From Cladorhizidae sp. MBARI D1340-BT2 (Eukaryota > Porifera > Demospongiae > Poecilosclerida > Cladorhizidae), in contig JAQNBH010000007.1 in assembly GCA_028752905.1 (NCBI GenBank), positions 11,226,419 through 11,290,418 of the forward strand: 64,000 nt of DNA, in the 5' to 3' direction. This document shows positions 44,540 to 57,479 of this stretch, one piece after another (position 1 is the stretch's first letter; each line of letters opens with the position of its first letter). The position numbers and the translations under genes are program-made. The notes under the pieces were generated by a model, which saw only the letters and a program-made list of their open reading frames with translations, did no database searches and was not told the DNA's origin.

Positions 44540-44790
44540 CAATCTCAACCTACTCCAACCTTCCTCAACCCAGTGTGGAGTTGGCCCAGTGTGTGTCCCC
44601 ATAGAGCTATTGACCACCTACTTCAACCTGCCTCAACCCAGTGTGGTGTTGGTCCAGTGTGTGTCCCCATAGAGCTATTGTCAGCCTGCTTCAACCTGTC
44701 GTAACCCAATGTGATGTTGGTCCAGTGCGTGCCCCATAGAGCTATTGTCAACCTTCCTTAAACCCAGTGTGGTGTTGGTCCAGTATTTGG
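44540..44790. repeat. About 60-bp minisatellite, four units
   Basis: Units contain CAACCCAGTGTGGTGTTGGT, CCAGTGTGTGTCCC and CATAGAGCTATTG. Confidence 0.85.
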
Positions 44791-45344
44791 AGATTGTGCT
44801 TCACACACGAAATATTTACTATTCATCAATTACCCCTTGCACATGCCCAGTCGACTGCTGAATGAATTACAATAAAATGGCGGGAGATTCTTGCTTCCAG
44901 CTTGAGGTGATGCAGACAGCTTAATAGCTGATGCCACAATGAGGTAGGCTAACAAGAGCTAATTTGTGCGATGCTTGCAACAAAACTACAGCAACAAACA
45001 AATCCATCTATCTGACATTTGTTCTCCCTCAGGTGTGGAAGCAATTAGAGCAGTCCATAATAGGCATTTCTATAAATCAGTGCATTTCAGTTTGTGAATG
45101 GTTTGGTGAAATTTCGAAATTTACACCTAAAGGTAGCTTTGTGGCCTTTTCCCACAAGAAAGGAAGAAATAATATTTTATAAACAAATAAATAAACAAGT
45201 AGAATAAAAAATAAACAAACAAATAAACAAAATAAAATAAATAAACATTGGTGTGCATCAAATAGAGTTTTACCCTCCTAGTGCCTTACCAACCTGCATT
45301 AGCAAGTGCAGAGATAAATAATGATATCAGCACGTTCATAGAAA
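44791..45344. other. No gene seen; AT-rich AAATAAAC repeats at 45178-45245
   Basis: An AAATAAAC-type low-complexity patch lies at 45178-45245. The 72-codon frame at 44964-45182 has no recognisable similarity. Confidence 0.4.
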
Positions 45345-45720
45345 AGTGTTGCACATGCTCAGACTCATAGTAGCTTATGCTCAGACTCATACATGTGCAG
45401 ACCCATAGTAGCACATGCTCAGACTCATAAGTAGCACATGTTCGGGCTTATACACATGCGCTCAGACTCATAGTAGCTCGTGCTCAGACTCATAGTAGCA
45501 TGCTCAGACTCATAGTAGCACGTGTTCAGACTAATAGTAGCACATACTCAGACACGTGCTCAGACTCATAGTAGGACATGCTCAGACTTATTATAGCACA
45601 TGCTCAGAGTCATAGTTGCGCATGCTCAGACACGTGCTCAGACTCATAGTAGCACATGCTCAGAGTCATAGTAGCGCATGCTCAGACACGTGCTTAGACT
45701 CATAGTAGCACGTGTTGATG
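45345..45720. repeat. 22-bp minisatellite, about 16 units
   Basis: The unit is TGCTCAGACTCATAGTAGCA plus CA, with GACACGTGCTCAGACTC variants that suggest a higher-order unit towards the end. Confidence 0.9.
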
Positions 45721-46024
45721 CAAAAAAATATTAAGTCTTACAAAGGCCCCAGTGATGCAAGGTTATACTTTGTAAACTTGAAACAAATATTTGTTTTCAG
45801 TGAAACTACATGTAGGCACACGACATACTCGGCTGTTAAGAACCTGAGATCTGGACGGAGAAGTAGGGGTGTGTGGAGTGAAGAGGAGAGGAAAGGGGAA
45901 TGGGGAGGAGTGAGGTGGGTTGGAGGAGAAGTGTGTGGAAATTGCATGATTGCAGTGCTGTTTCTCCATTAGCAAAATGCAGCAGAGTTGGTTATTAGTC
46001 ACTTGCAAGCACTAGTGCAGCAGT
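45721..46024. other. No gene; purine-rich patch at 45855-45935
   Basis: The plus strand is strongly purine-rich (GGAGAGGAAAGGGGAATGGG) at 45855-45935. This opens frames on both strands that have no recognisable similarity. Confidence 0.4.
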
Positions 46025-46190
46025 AAGGGACCTTGACCTGCAGGACATCGCTCTGTTCCGCAGCAAAGAGCCTCGACCTACAGGATATTGCTCTGTTCTG
46101 CATCAAGGAGCCTTGACCTGCAGGACATTGCTCTGTTCTACAGCAAGGAGCCTCGACCTGCAGGACATTGCTCTGTGCCTCAAACATGTA
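46025..46190. repeat. 38-bp minisatellite, about four units
   Basis: Units contain GAGCCTCGACCTGCAGGACA and TTGCTCTGTTC. Confidence 0.85.
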
Positions 46191-46469
46191 ACAAAGATAC
46201 AACTGCCAAGAGAGCATCAGAATGAAGCATCTCTTTGAATATTCGGTGGAAAAAGAAGGGAGGATAGCTAAGCTGATAGGACTATAAGATTGTATTGAAT
46301 GTGTGCAGGGTATTTAGAGCATGCATTGCTCATCATTACCCAATGCCTTGTGTCTCTGGATTGTCCCTGGAACATCATCTTCGTTGTTGTTATTCTGTAT
46401 GTATTTATTGTTATGCATTAAACATACAGTTTTCAAAGCTTCGGATCCCTGTTTTTGAATAAGTGATAC

Positions 46470-46970
46470 TTCAAAGCATGGCATGTTTCCCTCATCAAAA
46501 GCCCGGGTGATACTTTAATTAAAGCATGGCATCTTCCCTCATTAAAAGCCTGGGTGATACTGCATGTTTCCCTCATCAAAAGCCCGAGTGATGCTTTAAA
46601 GCATGGCATCTTCCCTCATTAAAAGCCCAGGTGATACTTTAATTAAAGCATGGTCATTAAAAGCCTGGGTGATACTTTAAAGCATGGCATGTTTCCCTCG
46701 TCAATAGCCTTGGTGACACTGCTAGTCACTGTATATGGTGCACTGGACTACTGGTGCCAGACAATCAATAGTCAACACTGCTAGTCACTGTGTGTAGTGC
46801 ACTGACTCACTAGTGCCAGACAGTGGTCACCCCAACACTGCTAGTCACTGCGTGTGGTATACTTGGGTATTGGTGCCAGACAGTGGTCCCTCATTACTAG
46901 TCACTGTGTGTGGTGCACTGGGCTACTGGTGCTAGATAGTGGTCCCTCCAATACTACTATATATGCAGTG
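46470..46970. repeat. Two adjoining minisatellites (about 46470-46720 and 46715-46970)
   Basis: The first has units with AAAGCATGGCATGTTTCCCT, CATCAAAAGCC and GGGTGATACTTT, about six copies. The second has units with CACTGCTAGTCACTGTGTGT, GGTGCACTGG and TGGTGCCAGACAGTGGTC, about five copies. They meet without a spacer. Confidence 0.85.
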
Positions 46971-47814
46971 GCACTGGTAATTCAGCCTTGTATTTTAATA
47001 CAGTACATATATAAAAAATATAATATTCACTGTATGAGTGCATTCAGTTATTTCCACAGACTCCTACACAAAGGAGGTGACCTAATTATGTGCATGTCTA
47101 AGGGACAATTTCTTCCTCTTCTTCTTCTTTTACGCTTATGTGTAACAGGTGTCTAGTATATTATAGTAAGTGTCCAGTTTAGTAAAAATGCAAGCATTTT
47201 TTAAATAGAATCTTATCTCACTGCATTGGCATTTCACTTTCCCCAGTTCACTCATGGCTTCCTCACCTAATGCAGATTGGATTGATTGTTGCATAGACAT
47301 TCTAGCAAGCCATGGAAATGCATGGAATGCTATTCAAATCCTGAGGGTTTTTTTAAAACATGTGTGTGTGAGTGTCTGTGTCTTTGTGTTTGTGTTTTAG
47401 TATCAGTTCAGAAACTCACACATTATCCTGTGAAGGGACTATGCATGTATGCATGTGGAATGTCGATGCAGAATTTGCTACATGTGCTATAAAAAAAATG
47501 CAAAACCTTCCGACAACTAAATGAAAAATTTCACTCAGACGTACATATTGCAATGAAGACCTTCCTCGGCTTACCTTAGGTCACTTCAATTCTCTTCAAT
47601 CCACTTCAGCCTCTTCAAGCTATCTCTGTGGAGCCTTAGCTAGCAGTTTGGAGGAACCTCAAACATGTATATAGTAATAACAAAAAGCTGGTAGGTGCAA
47701 ATTCAGTGTTGAACCATTTCAGATGCTGTTTTTCATGAATTGGCATTTATAAAATATATATTGGCAAGCGAAGCTAGCCCTACTGGGCATTGGATGGAAA
47801 ACTTGGGCATGGCA
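46971..47814. other. No gene seen
   Basis: A GT-rich patch near 47358-47400 and a short CTT/TTC run near 47108-47128 are present. No coding family is recognisable. Confidence 0.4.
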
Positions 47815-48150
47815 TATCTATCTATCTACTTATCTACCTATGTATGTATGTATGTCTATCTATCTATCTTGCTAGCTATCTACTGTATGTATAGATAGAT
47901 GTCTATGTATTTATCTATGTATCTACCTATGTATCACCAATGTATTTACCTATAGGCAAATAAACCAGGTAAATGTCGATACATAGGTAGATATATAGAT
48001 AGATAGATATATAAATACATAAGCAGATACATAGGTAGGTACATAGGTAGATACATACATAGATAGATAGATAGATAAATACATAAGCAGATACATAGCT
48101 AGGTAAGTAGGTATATACATACGTAGATACATAGGTAGATACATAGTCAG
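47815..48150. repeat. TATC/GATA tetranucleotide repeats with TACATAGG variants
   Basis: (CTAT)n at 47815-47880 on the plus strand turns into (TAGA)n/(TACATAGG)n from about 47965 to 48150. The two halves are thus in opposite orientation and could form a hairpin. Confidence 0.85.
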
Positions 48151-48376
48151 CTATATGAGAAGAATGCAAGGACACGGTAGAGCTGAGCTGTACGGGAGGC
48201 CTACCAAGTGGTATCCAGGGCAATGATGTTGGCAGTGATTTGTTTGGCAATCAAGATACAGGTTCGGTGAATAGCAAGAGCCAGGTGAGTAAGTGACCAG
48301 CTAGATATGATAAAACTTAGCTTAATTATATTGTGGGGAGTTTTGACGTGATACTTTGGATTAGCACATGAGATCA

Positions 48377-48411
48377 CCCCCCCCCCCCCCCCCCCCCCCC
48401 CTGGTTGCTCC
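48377..48411. repeat. Homopolymer of 35 C
   Basis: An unbroken run of C from 48377 to 48411. The length may be uncertain because sequencing of such runs is error-prone. Confidence 0.9.
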
Positions 48412-48699
48412 AGCTGACAGTGCTCTGGCAAGGTACAGTAGCCTACTGCCATGTGGTTAGCTATGCATGTGTAGCTCTCTCACTTAGTGAGTCAGTCATC
48501 TTCTCTCTCTCTCTTAAGCTATTTCTAGCTTGTTGCCTACCTAGCTATCCCTGCTCCCTGGTAAAGTGTCACAGTTCTTTTATAGCTGAGGCAACAGTGA
48601 AGGTTGGAAAGCAGGGTGCTCACCATTGTGCTAGTGATGATGAACATTGTATGTAGTGGTCATTGATTACCACAATAGGTTCTACTCTTCTTATAATTA

Positions 48700-48925
48700 G
48701 GAGAATATAGGTCCCATATTTGTATGATATAGGTCCCACATTTGTGTGATATAGGCCCCACATTTGTGTGTTACAGCACTAACATTTGTGTGATATAGCC
48801 CTAACATTTGTGTGATATAGGTCCCACATTTGTGTGATATAGGTCTCACATTTGTGTGATATAGGCCCCACATTTGTGTGATAAAGCCCCCACATTTGTG
48901 TGATATAGTTCCCTTTGTGAGGCAA
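48700..48925. repeat. 22-bp minisatellite, about ten units
   Basis: The unit is GATATAGGTCCCACATTTGT plus GT. The minus-strand frame reads a repeated Ile-Thr-Gln-Met-Trp peptide that is an artefact. Confidence 0.9.
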
Positions 48926-49079
48926 CAGTTTGCACATACTGCACTTACAAGTTTGTATCTCCTTCAACATATCTCACTGGCAGTACAGAGGGTGCAATGA
49001 GGTGGCAGTTCTGGAAATTTAAAATTAGTTCGTTTATTTTATAATAATAAAAATAATGGTATATATTACAATGACCTAC

Positions 49080-49745
<666 letters not shown>

Positions 49746-50019
49746 TAATAAAAAATTGGAATATCTATCTCATAACTGCACAGAGTGTTCATGGAAAGAA
49801 TGTTCCCTGTGTTGATTTGTTTTCTTGCAGGACTAAGTCTGTGTTGCAGCTTTTAGGGAAGAAAAAATAATCCAGGCTTCTTTGAGTGGACAAGTGTTCA
49901 TCTCACATGCATATTATTATTGCATTATTATACCAACTCCTTAAATGCTCTGGATTTAAGATATTGCTAAGAACATGTGCCTATCACTCAATTATTTCTC
50001 TAGTTATACAGTGTGTGTG

Positions 50020-50890
50020 TGTGAGAGAGAAAGCTCAGGTGAGTGAGTGTGAGCTCAGGTGAGTGAGTGTGAGCTCATGTCAGTGTGTGTGAGCTCAGGT
50101 GAGTGAGTGTGAGCTTAGGTGAGTGTGTGTGAGCTCAGGTGAGTGAGTGTGAGCTCAGGTGAGTGAGTGTGAGATCAGGTGAGTGAGTGTGAGCTCAGGT
50201 GAGTGAGTGTGAGCTCAGGTGAGTGAGTGTGAGCTCAGGTGAGTGTGAGTGAGCTCAGGTGAGTGTGTGAGTGAGCTCAGGTGAGTGTGTGTGAGCTCAG
50301 GTGAGTGAGTGTGAGCTCATGTGAGTGTGTGTGAGCTCAGGTGAGTGAGTGTGAGCTCAGGTGAGTGTGAGTGAGCTCAGGTGAGTGTGTGAGTGAGCTC
50401 AGGTGAGTGAGTGTGAGCTCAGGTGAGTGTGAGTGAGCTCAGGTGAGTGAGTGTGAGCTCAGGTGAGTGTGTGTGAGCTCAGGTGAGTGTGTGAGTGAGC
50501 TCAGGTGAGTGTGTGTGAGCTCAGTTGAGTGTGTGAGTGAGCTCAGGTGAGTGAGTGTGAGCTCAGGTGAGTGAGTGTGAGCTCAGGTGAGTGAGTGTGT
50601 AAGCTCAGGTGAGTGTGTGTGAGCTCGGGTGAGTGAGTGTGAGCTCAGGTCAGTGAGTGTGAGCTCAGGTGAGTGAGTGTGTGCTCATGTGATTGTGTGT
50701 GAGCTCAGGTCAGTGAGTGTGAGTTCAGGTGAGTGTGAGCTAAGTTGAGTGCAATTGAGCTCAGGTGAGTGTGAGTGAGCTCAAGTGAGTGTGTGTGAGC
50801 TCAGGTGAGTGTGAATGAGCTCGGGTGAGTGTGAGTGAGGTCAGATGGGTGGTGTGAGCTCAGATGAGTGTGTGTGAGCTCAGGTGAGCA
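50020..50890 (+). repeat. 20-bp minisatellite GAGCTCAGGTGAGTGAGTGT, about 43 units
   Basis: Units vary mainly in the second half (GTGTGTGTGA, GTGAGTGAGC). Almost every unit holds CAGGTGAGT on the plus strand, which equals the metazoan 5' splice-site consensus CAG|GTRAGT. Confidence 0.95.
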
Positions 50891-53164
50891 GGTACAGTGT
50901 ACCACTTCAGTTTGAGCTTGTGTGATATAGCTCAGATGGTCGCCTCAGTGAGGCTTAAGTTATTTGCAATGACACGAGACAGCACTGGAAGTTGATAATC
51001 TATCTTTCATCTGTCTTGTCATTTTTCAATTCTCCATATTTCCCACTCTGTGGCACTCCCTGCCACCACAAGAGCTGAAGGATTCCATAATTGGGGAGGG
51101 GGTGAATGTTGTTATATACCTCCCCCTATTTTTTGTGGTGGTGGGAGGATGGTGGAAAATCCAGGCGCAGGTCTACATAAATGTAAGGTGGGCATCTTCC
51201 CAAAGCTTTGCCCCAGAAATTGATTATTCATTCCCATATAATTTTGGGTTACTCTTCTTGACCTACAAAATTTATGCTGCAACCCAAACCAGAGTGCTTC
51301 CACCCTATATCCACAGCTTTCTGCTAGTTCTAGTTGTGGTTGCTAGAGTTAGTTAGCTATATGGTTGCTAGAGCTAGTTAGCTATATGGTTGCTAGATCT
51401 ACTAGTTATGGTAGTTAGCTATATGATTGCTAGCTATATGGTTTATTCACTTGTTTAGGCTCCCTGTTTGTTAGTTTTTGGCTGAAACCAATGACGACGA
51501 CACTTGCCACTGTAAACTATGTCATTTCAGCATATTTGGTGTTTTTCTAGTAGAGCATTCAGCCTTCCTAGCCATCCACTCCAGTTACTTTCGACCAAGT
51601 GGTTTGTAGCAAACTTTTTGGTGATGGTCTTTGTCTTTGTGTGGATATGTCTGCTACCAGGAATTTGAAAGCTAACATACATCGAACCTGAAGAGTTAGG
51701 CACAATTTTGATTTGTTTTTGTCAGAATTAAAAAAGCATCTGAATTTTCTAAGAAATTAACAACGGAGTATTTTATATGAGATGAGTAAGTAGTGATTAA
51801 TGATAGGTGCACTCATAAAAAGGAACCTGTAAACTCTGCCTTCTGAACATTGAAAAGGAGATAAGAGGAGAGATGTGGGGGGGGGGGGAGGGGGTTAAGC
51901 ATTAAACAGACAAATAAATACAAGTTAGAATAGAATGGTACAGAGGAGTTGCAGACTTGTAGCATATGCCTTTCTGTGATTCCACAATTACAAACTGCCT
52001 TCATTAGAATATTGATCAATATTTCTGTGTGACCTTATATGATCAGGTATCGATTACTGCATGTAAGGTGGCCCAGAGCTCCAATTTCCATGGTGCTGTG
52101 TCTTGATTTGTCTTCTTCTTCTCTTCCTTCACTGCTTTAACTAGAGTATGATACACTATCCATGTGACCTCATGTGGTAGGAATGTCAAATTACTCCACC
52201 TTTGGATTGGGATAATGTGCTCCAGAGCTCCAATTTCTACTGTATTACAACTGGCTTGAAATGTTTCTTTCTTTGACATCTGCAGTGAGGTAAGGTGCTC
52301 ACCCTTGTTCTGTTTCCTCATTTAGTTCTGTTTCCTCATTTTTGCCTGGCCCAGGCATGCTGCCAATTTGTTGGTGACTGTTATCTCCAATAACCACTTT
52401 TTAATAACCAATCCTTGACATGTAAGTTTGCAGTTAGTGTCAGGACTGATGAGTGAGAGGTTTACCTCAGCTTTTGCCCCTTCTAGTTGTGCTTAAATCC
52501 TGTAGCCTAGCGAAAGGAGAGGCAGTTACCATCAGTGATGGAACATGGTCATGTCTCCAGGTCTATCGTCCATGTTTAAGGGAGCGATGGTACAAGTGTT
52601 GAGGATATGTGCAGTAGTTGGCCTAGGAAGCCACGATGTACTTAAAGGGATGCTGTATTTTCCAGAGCAAAATATCCACAGGCGTAAGTAAGGTGTCCAA
52701 ATCTGCCTTCAGGAGTAACTTGAAAGGGAGGCCATTGATGAGTTTGCACCTCCGGATGAGTTTGCTCCTCCTGATGATTTTGCTCCTCCATGATGAGTTT
52801 GGTCCTCCATGATAATTTTCACCTTTCATGTAATCTCCTTGAACTTTGATTGTTCCTGGACAGAATGAAGATGTCTGTCCCACTTGTCTTTGCATGCTGT
52901 AAGCTGCTTGCTGCTCAGCGAATTCAGAGATTTAATTTGTAAGGACAGTTGCTTTCTTTAGTCATTCAGCAACAACTCCCTTTATCTGTGCCGCAACACA
53001 GACCCATTCTGCTTAGTGCTCTATTCTGTGTTGAGAACTGCTAGATCTACATTTGAATTGTGCAAATTATTTGACAGCCTGCACAATCTCTTTTCTGTCC
53101 AATTTGCAAATGGAGTGTGCTATGTTAACAAAGAACGATAAATAACTGAAAACAGGAACTTATG
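50891..53164. other. No assignable gene; small repeats
   Basis: About four units of AGCTATATGGTTGCTAGA lie at 51340-51440, and a G-run at about 51877-51887. CCATGGAAATTGGAGCTCTGG-like segments (minus strand) occur near 52075-52100 and 52212-52235 and resemble 20387. Near 52740-52820 a TGATGAGTTTGCTCCTCC-type unit is present about four times. Minus-strand frames of about 90 codons at 52043-52321 and 52623-52895 have no similarity I can name. Confidence 0.4.
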
Positions 53165-54010
53165 GTAGTCATGGTTACAACCCCTCTCAATAGCAAGATA
53201 AGTCTATTCCACATTCTCGATTGAACCACTCATTACGCTGATGTGCAATGCTTCTCACTAGCAGTTTCTTCTGACTTCTGGTCTGGTCTAAGATGATGGC
53301 TCCCTCCCTCTTTAGCGAACAACTTTTTACTTTTTACTTGATGTTATTTCATTCTGGTCTCCAGTCTTCTGTTGGTCTTCCCTATGTAGTAGTTCCAACA
53401 GCTGCAAGGAATGCAGTACAACACACGAGTGCATACTAGCTGGTAATTCGTCCTTCACTCTGCTCAGTTGTGCCCTCAGATTTCTGAAAATGACTCTGAT
53501 ATTGAACTTCCTGCAGTCCCTCAGGATATCTTCACTCATCCCTGCTACATAAGGAATTACTATATACCATGATAGGATCCTTCCTTTCAGACGCTGATTG
53601 CCTGTATCGGTGTATTTATCTTCCTTTCTGGATTTTGATGAATCTACAAAGGAAAGGTTAATGAAGACTTGCAGATAACCATTCTCTATAGAGACCTATT
53701 GAAATGATGTTCTTTCTTCTGTAGGTATCTTCTCCATCACTACACTCCTGGCTCTATAATACAAGCTCTTCACCACTCTTCTTTTGACATGGACAAGTAG
53801 GTGTGTGTTGGTTTTCTGTAAATTGTTGCATTTAGCCTTCCATCTTCCCTTCTGTGTAGGTGGCAATCCAGAAAAGGCAACAATCCATCCACTTCAAGCT
53901 CCATGGTAAACTTTTCGGATGGCTTAATGTTGTTCAGATGGTCCAACAACTCCTGCTCACTTCCCTTCTTCACAATTCATAAGGTATCATCTACAAATCT
54001 CTTCCAAAAC
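53165..54010 (-). pseudogene. Penelope-like element relic: RT end and GIY-YIG endonuclease
   Basis: From 53973 downward the minus strand reads LDHLNNIKPSEKFTMELEVD, then LPFLDCHLHRREDGRLNATI and YRKPTHT, the C-terminal RT segment of Penelope-like proteins. Further on NIRVIFRNLRAQLSRVKDEL (about 53500-53440) leads, after a one-base frame change, into the nuclease core CIPCSCWNYYIGKTNRRLET (about 53408-53350), with the GIY-YIG signature YYIG and the conserved Arg. The tail near 53300-53190 (KLLVRSIAHQRNEWFNRE-type) ends the protein. Several frame changes and a missing catalytic RT domain make it a relic. It is homologous to 14340-15262 in the same orientation and to 17666-20085. Confidence 0.8.
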
Positions 54011-55030
54011 CTAAGCTTCAGTGGAGCAGTTGTGAGTGTAATGTGGTGACTGTTGACAGTACTGCTGCTTACTGCTGCACTTAGTACTAGCAGAAAGCAC
54101 TATATTTCATTTTAGACAGGAATAAGATACATTTTAGAAGCTTCTTCTAAAGAACTTTGTTGTGAGAGAATTGTTCGTGAGCGAAATGGCTGTTAAATTT
54201 GGATTAGTAAAACTTTCATGAAGCAGAAGACCAGTGTAGTAGCTCACTTGCATGTAGCTACCTTCCACCACTTCAATTTATTATACTGAATTTACTACAG
54301 AAGGAAGCACATTCAGCTGATCAGGGTCAAGATGTTGAATTCCATGTACTCTAATGGGCGTAAATAATCATATTCTGGCTGTAGCTAAAGGATCTTTTTT
54401 TACACATTTTCCCTGAAGTATTAAATGCCAGGCTGAGCACAGTTCATGGCATAGGCTGTGTACTGCATGGAGGTTGGTTGAACTGGTGAATCACTGCAAG
54501 AGTATTTTGATAATGAAAAGATAATCACAGCATGAAGATGATATAATAGTTTGGAGGGACAAAGTATTCTCCAAGACTAATGGCAGCTACTGTCAGCTAC
54601 TGTCAGCATGCATTTTTATGGGGTTCTACTAATCTAAGTTCAGTATCCACCTAATGTGTTAGTGTTGAGTGTGTTGTGCAGTACTACTGCACTAGTACAT
54701 ACTTCATTTTGGACAGGACTAGAAAAATAATTACCTATTATGCTCATTATGTATTATTACACTCAGGCCTACTTCGAAATGGAAATTACCTCTAAACTAT
54801 TGCTTTCACATGTTATTTGTTGTTCTAGTTCACTGGAAGCCTTCAAATTCAGTACTACACCTCTATACGTCATAATCAATCATTAGAAATCATTATATTT
54901 ACTAGGTGCAAAATGCTCTACTTAGTCTGGCTTTGCCAAAGCAAGTGAATCTTAAATATATTTTATTATTTGGTGAATGATAAACGTGGACGAGGGTATA
55001 ACAATTATTAATGAGTCAGTAATGAGAGGT
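54011..55030. other. No gene seen
   Basis: CATTTTAGACAGGA / CATTTTGGACAGGA segments near 54110 and 54708, each after a GTACTACTGC or TACTGCTGCAC segment, suggest an old short duplication. No coding region is recognisable. Confidence 0.4.
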
Positions 55031-55074
55031 TCTTAAATTGTAAGCGGAAGAAATAGAAATTGCTTCATGCAAGC

Positions 55075-55215
55075 TTGGGAATTGTGGGAGAACTTGTGCT
55101 GACATGAGAAAACAACCACTCTGAGTCTGTGATATTTGGTAGTTGATTCACATATGGACTGTCCAGCCAGTACGAGCTGAAAGGGTTTCTTTTTTACTCC
55201 AAGTCCTGTCTGGAC
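55075..55215 (-). pseudogene. Exon 3 relic of the tandem small-secreted-protein family (unit 0)
   Basis: The minus strand reads LVLAGQSICESTTKYHRLRV and VVFSCQ, matching the last exon of unit 2 (VLAGKSRGGSTASNHKLGV, ALFSCQ). In place of the stop codon after SCQ there is a CAC, so the frame runs on to about 55033. No exon 1 or 2 of this unit is present: the next sequence at 55260-55410 is already the spacer that precedes the following unit. It is a remnant. Confidence 0.6.
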
Positions 55216-55248
55216 AATCCATATGTGAATCAACTGCCAAATATCACA
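55128..55248. repeat. Hairpin with 39-bp arms formed by exon 3 sequence
   Basis: Bases 55128-55166 and 55210-55248 are reverse complements with a few mismatches (TGTGATATTTGGTAGTTGAT against ATCAACTGCCAAATATCACA), separated by 43 bases. The left arm is part of the exon 3 relic of unit 0. Confidence 0.85.
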
Positions 55249-55413
55249 GTATAGTTATCGGTTGTAAAAAAAATCCTGCATTTCACATCCTTACTCAAAG
55301 AAGATTTTTTTGCGGTTTCAATAATTCAATTATGATAATACCTGGATGAATGTATAACATCGAGTTTGACATACTAATGAGTGATGCACTACTGAAGTGT
55401 TCATGAATTGTTA

Positions 55414-57385
55414 GAGCATTGGTTCCCAACCTGGGGGTAATAAGCTAATATCTTGGGGGTAATGTAGCAATGCTGACTGATGGATTTTTTGTTTTGTACG
55501 TGACTTACAAACTGTTAGGTTCTCATTAATTTTTCCACAGAAAAGTTGTTGGCAAACAAGAAACAAACTTATTCAGATGCTGTTCTTACTCATGGATTTG
55601 TCAATTTGCCCTCAAAGGGTGAAGACTGACCAGTGTGTTATCTGCAGCAAGGTTCTGATCAATGAAAGCCTGGAGCCAACAAAACTTGCAAACTATCTGC
55701 TGAAATGTCATCCTGACCTCCATGACAAAGATCTAGCCTACAGTGAACACAGGGCGAAAGCAGTTGAAGGGTATTCAATTAGGAAAGACTGGGACTACAG
55801 CAAAAAGTCTTCTTGACATTCTTGAAGCTTCCTATGAGATTACCTGCAAGATTGCACAGCAGCAGAAGTGGCACATGATTGCCGAAAATCTAATAATGCC
55901 ATGTGCATGAGTGATGGATGCCAAAACATGTGGTGAAGAGTGCTAAGTAGCTCAGTTCTCTATCAGCACAATACGACGTAGGATTGATGAGATGGCTCTG
56001 GATATACTGGCACAAGTAGCAGAAGAATCCATACGACAAATTCTCTCTGAAATTTGACAAGTCTATGGATGTCAGCAGCTGCGCTATTTTACTGAGATTT
56101 ATTGTTATATTCACTGCTCGGATCTGAATGAAGAGTTTTTCCTATGTGTAGGTCTTGCTATGATGATTAAAGGAGAGGATGTGTTCAGCATAGTCAGTGG
56201 CTTCCTTGAGAAAAATGGACTGGCTTGGAACAGTGTTCAACAGGTTTCTGTTGATAATGCACCCGCTATGGTGGGTGGTAATCGTGGGTTCAGAGGCTTT
56301 GTTGAAAGGGAAAATGCAGATATCACTGTTGACCATTGTAGCATTCACCGATATACACTTGCATCTAAGATGCTTCCAGATGCCTTGAAAGTGGTATTTG
56401 GCCAACTTGTCAATGTTGTTAACTTCATAAATGCCAGAGACTTCAACAGCTGTGTGTTTAAAGAATTGTACAAAGAGATGAGTGAGAAGTATGAAGTGCT
56501 GCTGTACCATACCAAAGTAAGGAGGCTGTCTCGAGGCAAGGTTGTGAATTGCATGGTGAGCCAGTGCAACTATTTTTGCAGCAAAAAGGATCAGACTAGG
56601 TACACCACTTTTCTGACCATGAATGGCTTTTCTGTCTGTGCTATTTGGGCTACATCTTCAAATGCACCTAACAGAGGAAACTTGGCATGGCACTCCAAGG
56701 AAGCAATCATCTTGACACAAAACAAGACATTTTTGCATTTATCGGAAAGCTAAAGTTGTGGAGCGAGAGTTGCAAAGGCCACAGTTACCTACACTTAACA
56801 AATTTGTTGATGAGAGCTAGGATGGTCAAGATGACTTAGAAATTTTGAAAGCAGACATCCAGGCCTATTGGACGAATTGGTCATAAAGATGGAGGAATAC
56901 TTCCCCGATCTGGACACCTCTTACCTTCAGTGTTGCCAGCAGCCTTTTGTGCTTTTGTGGCCGATGAGGATCAGATCGATGAAGATGACTTTCCAACAAA
57001 AGAGGAATGGATAACTCTGAAAGTGAATGAGGCTCGGAAGGTGGAATTCCAGAAAAAGGGCCTGGATACATTCTGGATAGCCCGGCTAAATGATACATCA
57101 ACCTTGACGAGACGGGCTCTAAATATCCTGACTTCCATTACGACCACGTACCAATGTGACCAAAGCTTTCCCATCATCATGGGAATGAAAACCATGAAAC
57201 AGAACTGGTTGGATGTGTCAAATGATGCAATAATTGCTCTCCGTTCTACAAAATTGTGCATTCCATACTTGGCTAACAAAATTCAAGCACAATCATCCCA
57301 TTGATTTGATTTGTCTTGCAACTAACTTACTAACACACTTATATAAATAGAAATTATTAAAATAAGTTATTTTTTATTACAGAGG
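55414..57385 (+). pseudogene. hAT-superfamily transposase relic with BED-type finger, copy 2
   Basis: A left end like AGCATTGGTTCCCAACCTGGGGGTA (55414-55438) resembles hAT terminal repeats. From 55577 the frame reads QCVICSKVL...ESLEPTKL and LANYLLKCHPDLHDKDL, a BED-type finger in which the first expected His (LxxHL) is Tyr. FDKSMDVSSCAIL follows (about 56050-56090), with a catalytic Asp. Then come EDVFSIVSGFLEKNGLAW, QQVSVDNAPAMVGGNRGFRG with the second Asp, VDHCSIHRYTLASKMLP and VRRLSRGKVVN (to 56540). The C-terminal hAT dimerisation region is read at 56960-57300 (FWIARLNDTSTLTRRALNIL, TTYQCDQSFP). Frames change at about 55810, 56130, 56545 and 56930. It sits in the spacer between units 0 and 1 of the tandem family. 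Confidence 0.8.
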
Positions 57386-57479
57386 TATGGGTATTGTAAC
57401 AGGGAGGATTTACCAATTTGGAAAATGGTTTAGTTAGAGGAAGATCCTTTATGTTAGCTTGGCAGTTGCAGGAGAGTTT

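Noticed and set aside
45738..46008. Pro/Ser-rich minus-strand frames near 45.8 kb
   Set aside because: They lie on the complement of a purine-rich patch, with no similarity and no splice context.
50020..50890. Resemblance of GAGCTCAGGTGAGT repeats to immunoglobulin switch regions
   Set aside because: Only short-word similarity; no immunoglobulin or AID-type gene is present, and the unit is better described by its GT-rich 20-bp repeat.
50918..50975. tRNA-like start TATAGCTCAGATGGTCGCC
   Set aside because: There is an A-box-like word, but no B box follows and no cloverleaf can be drawn.
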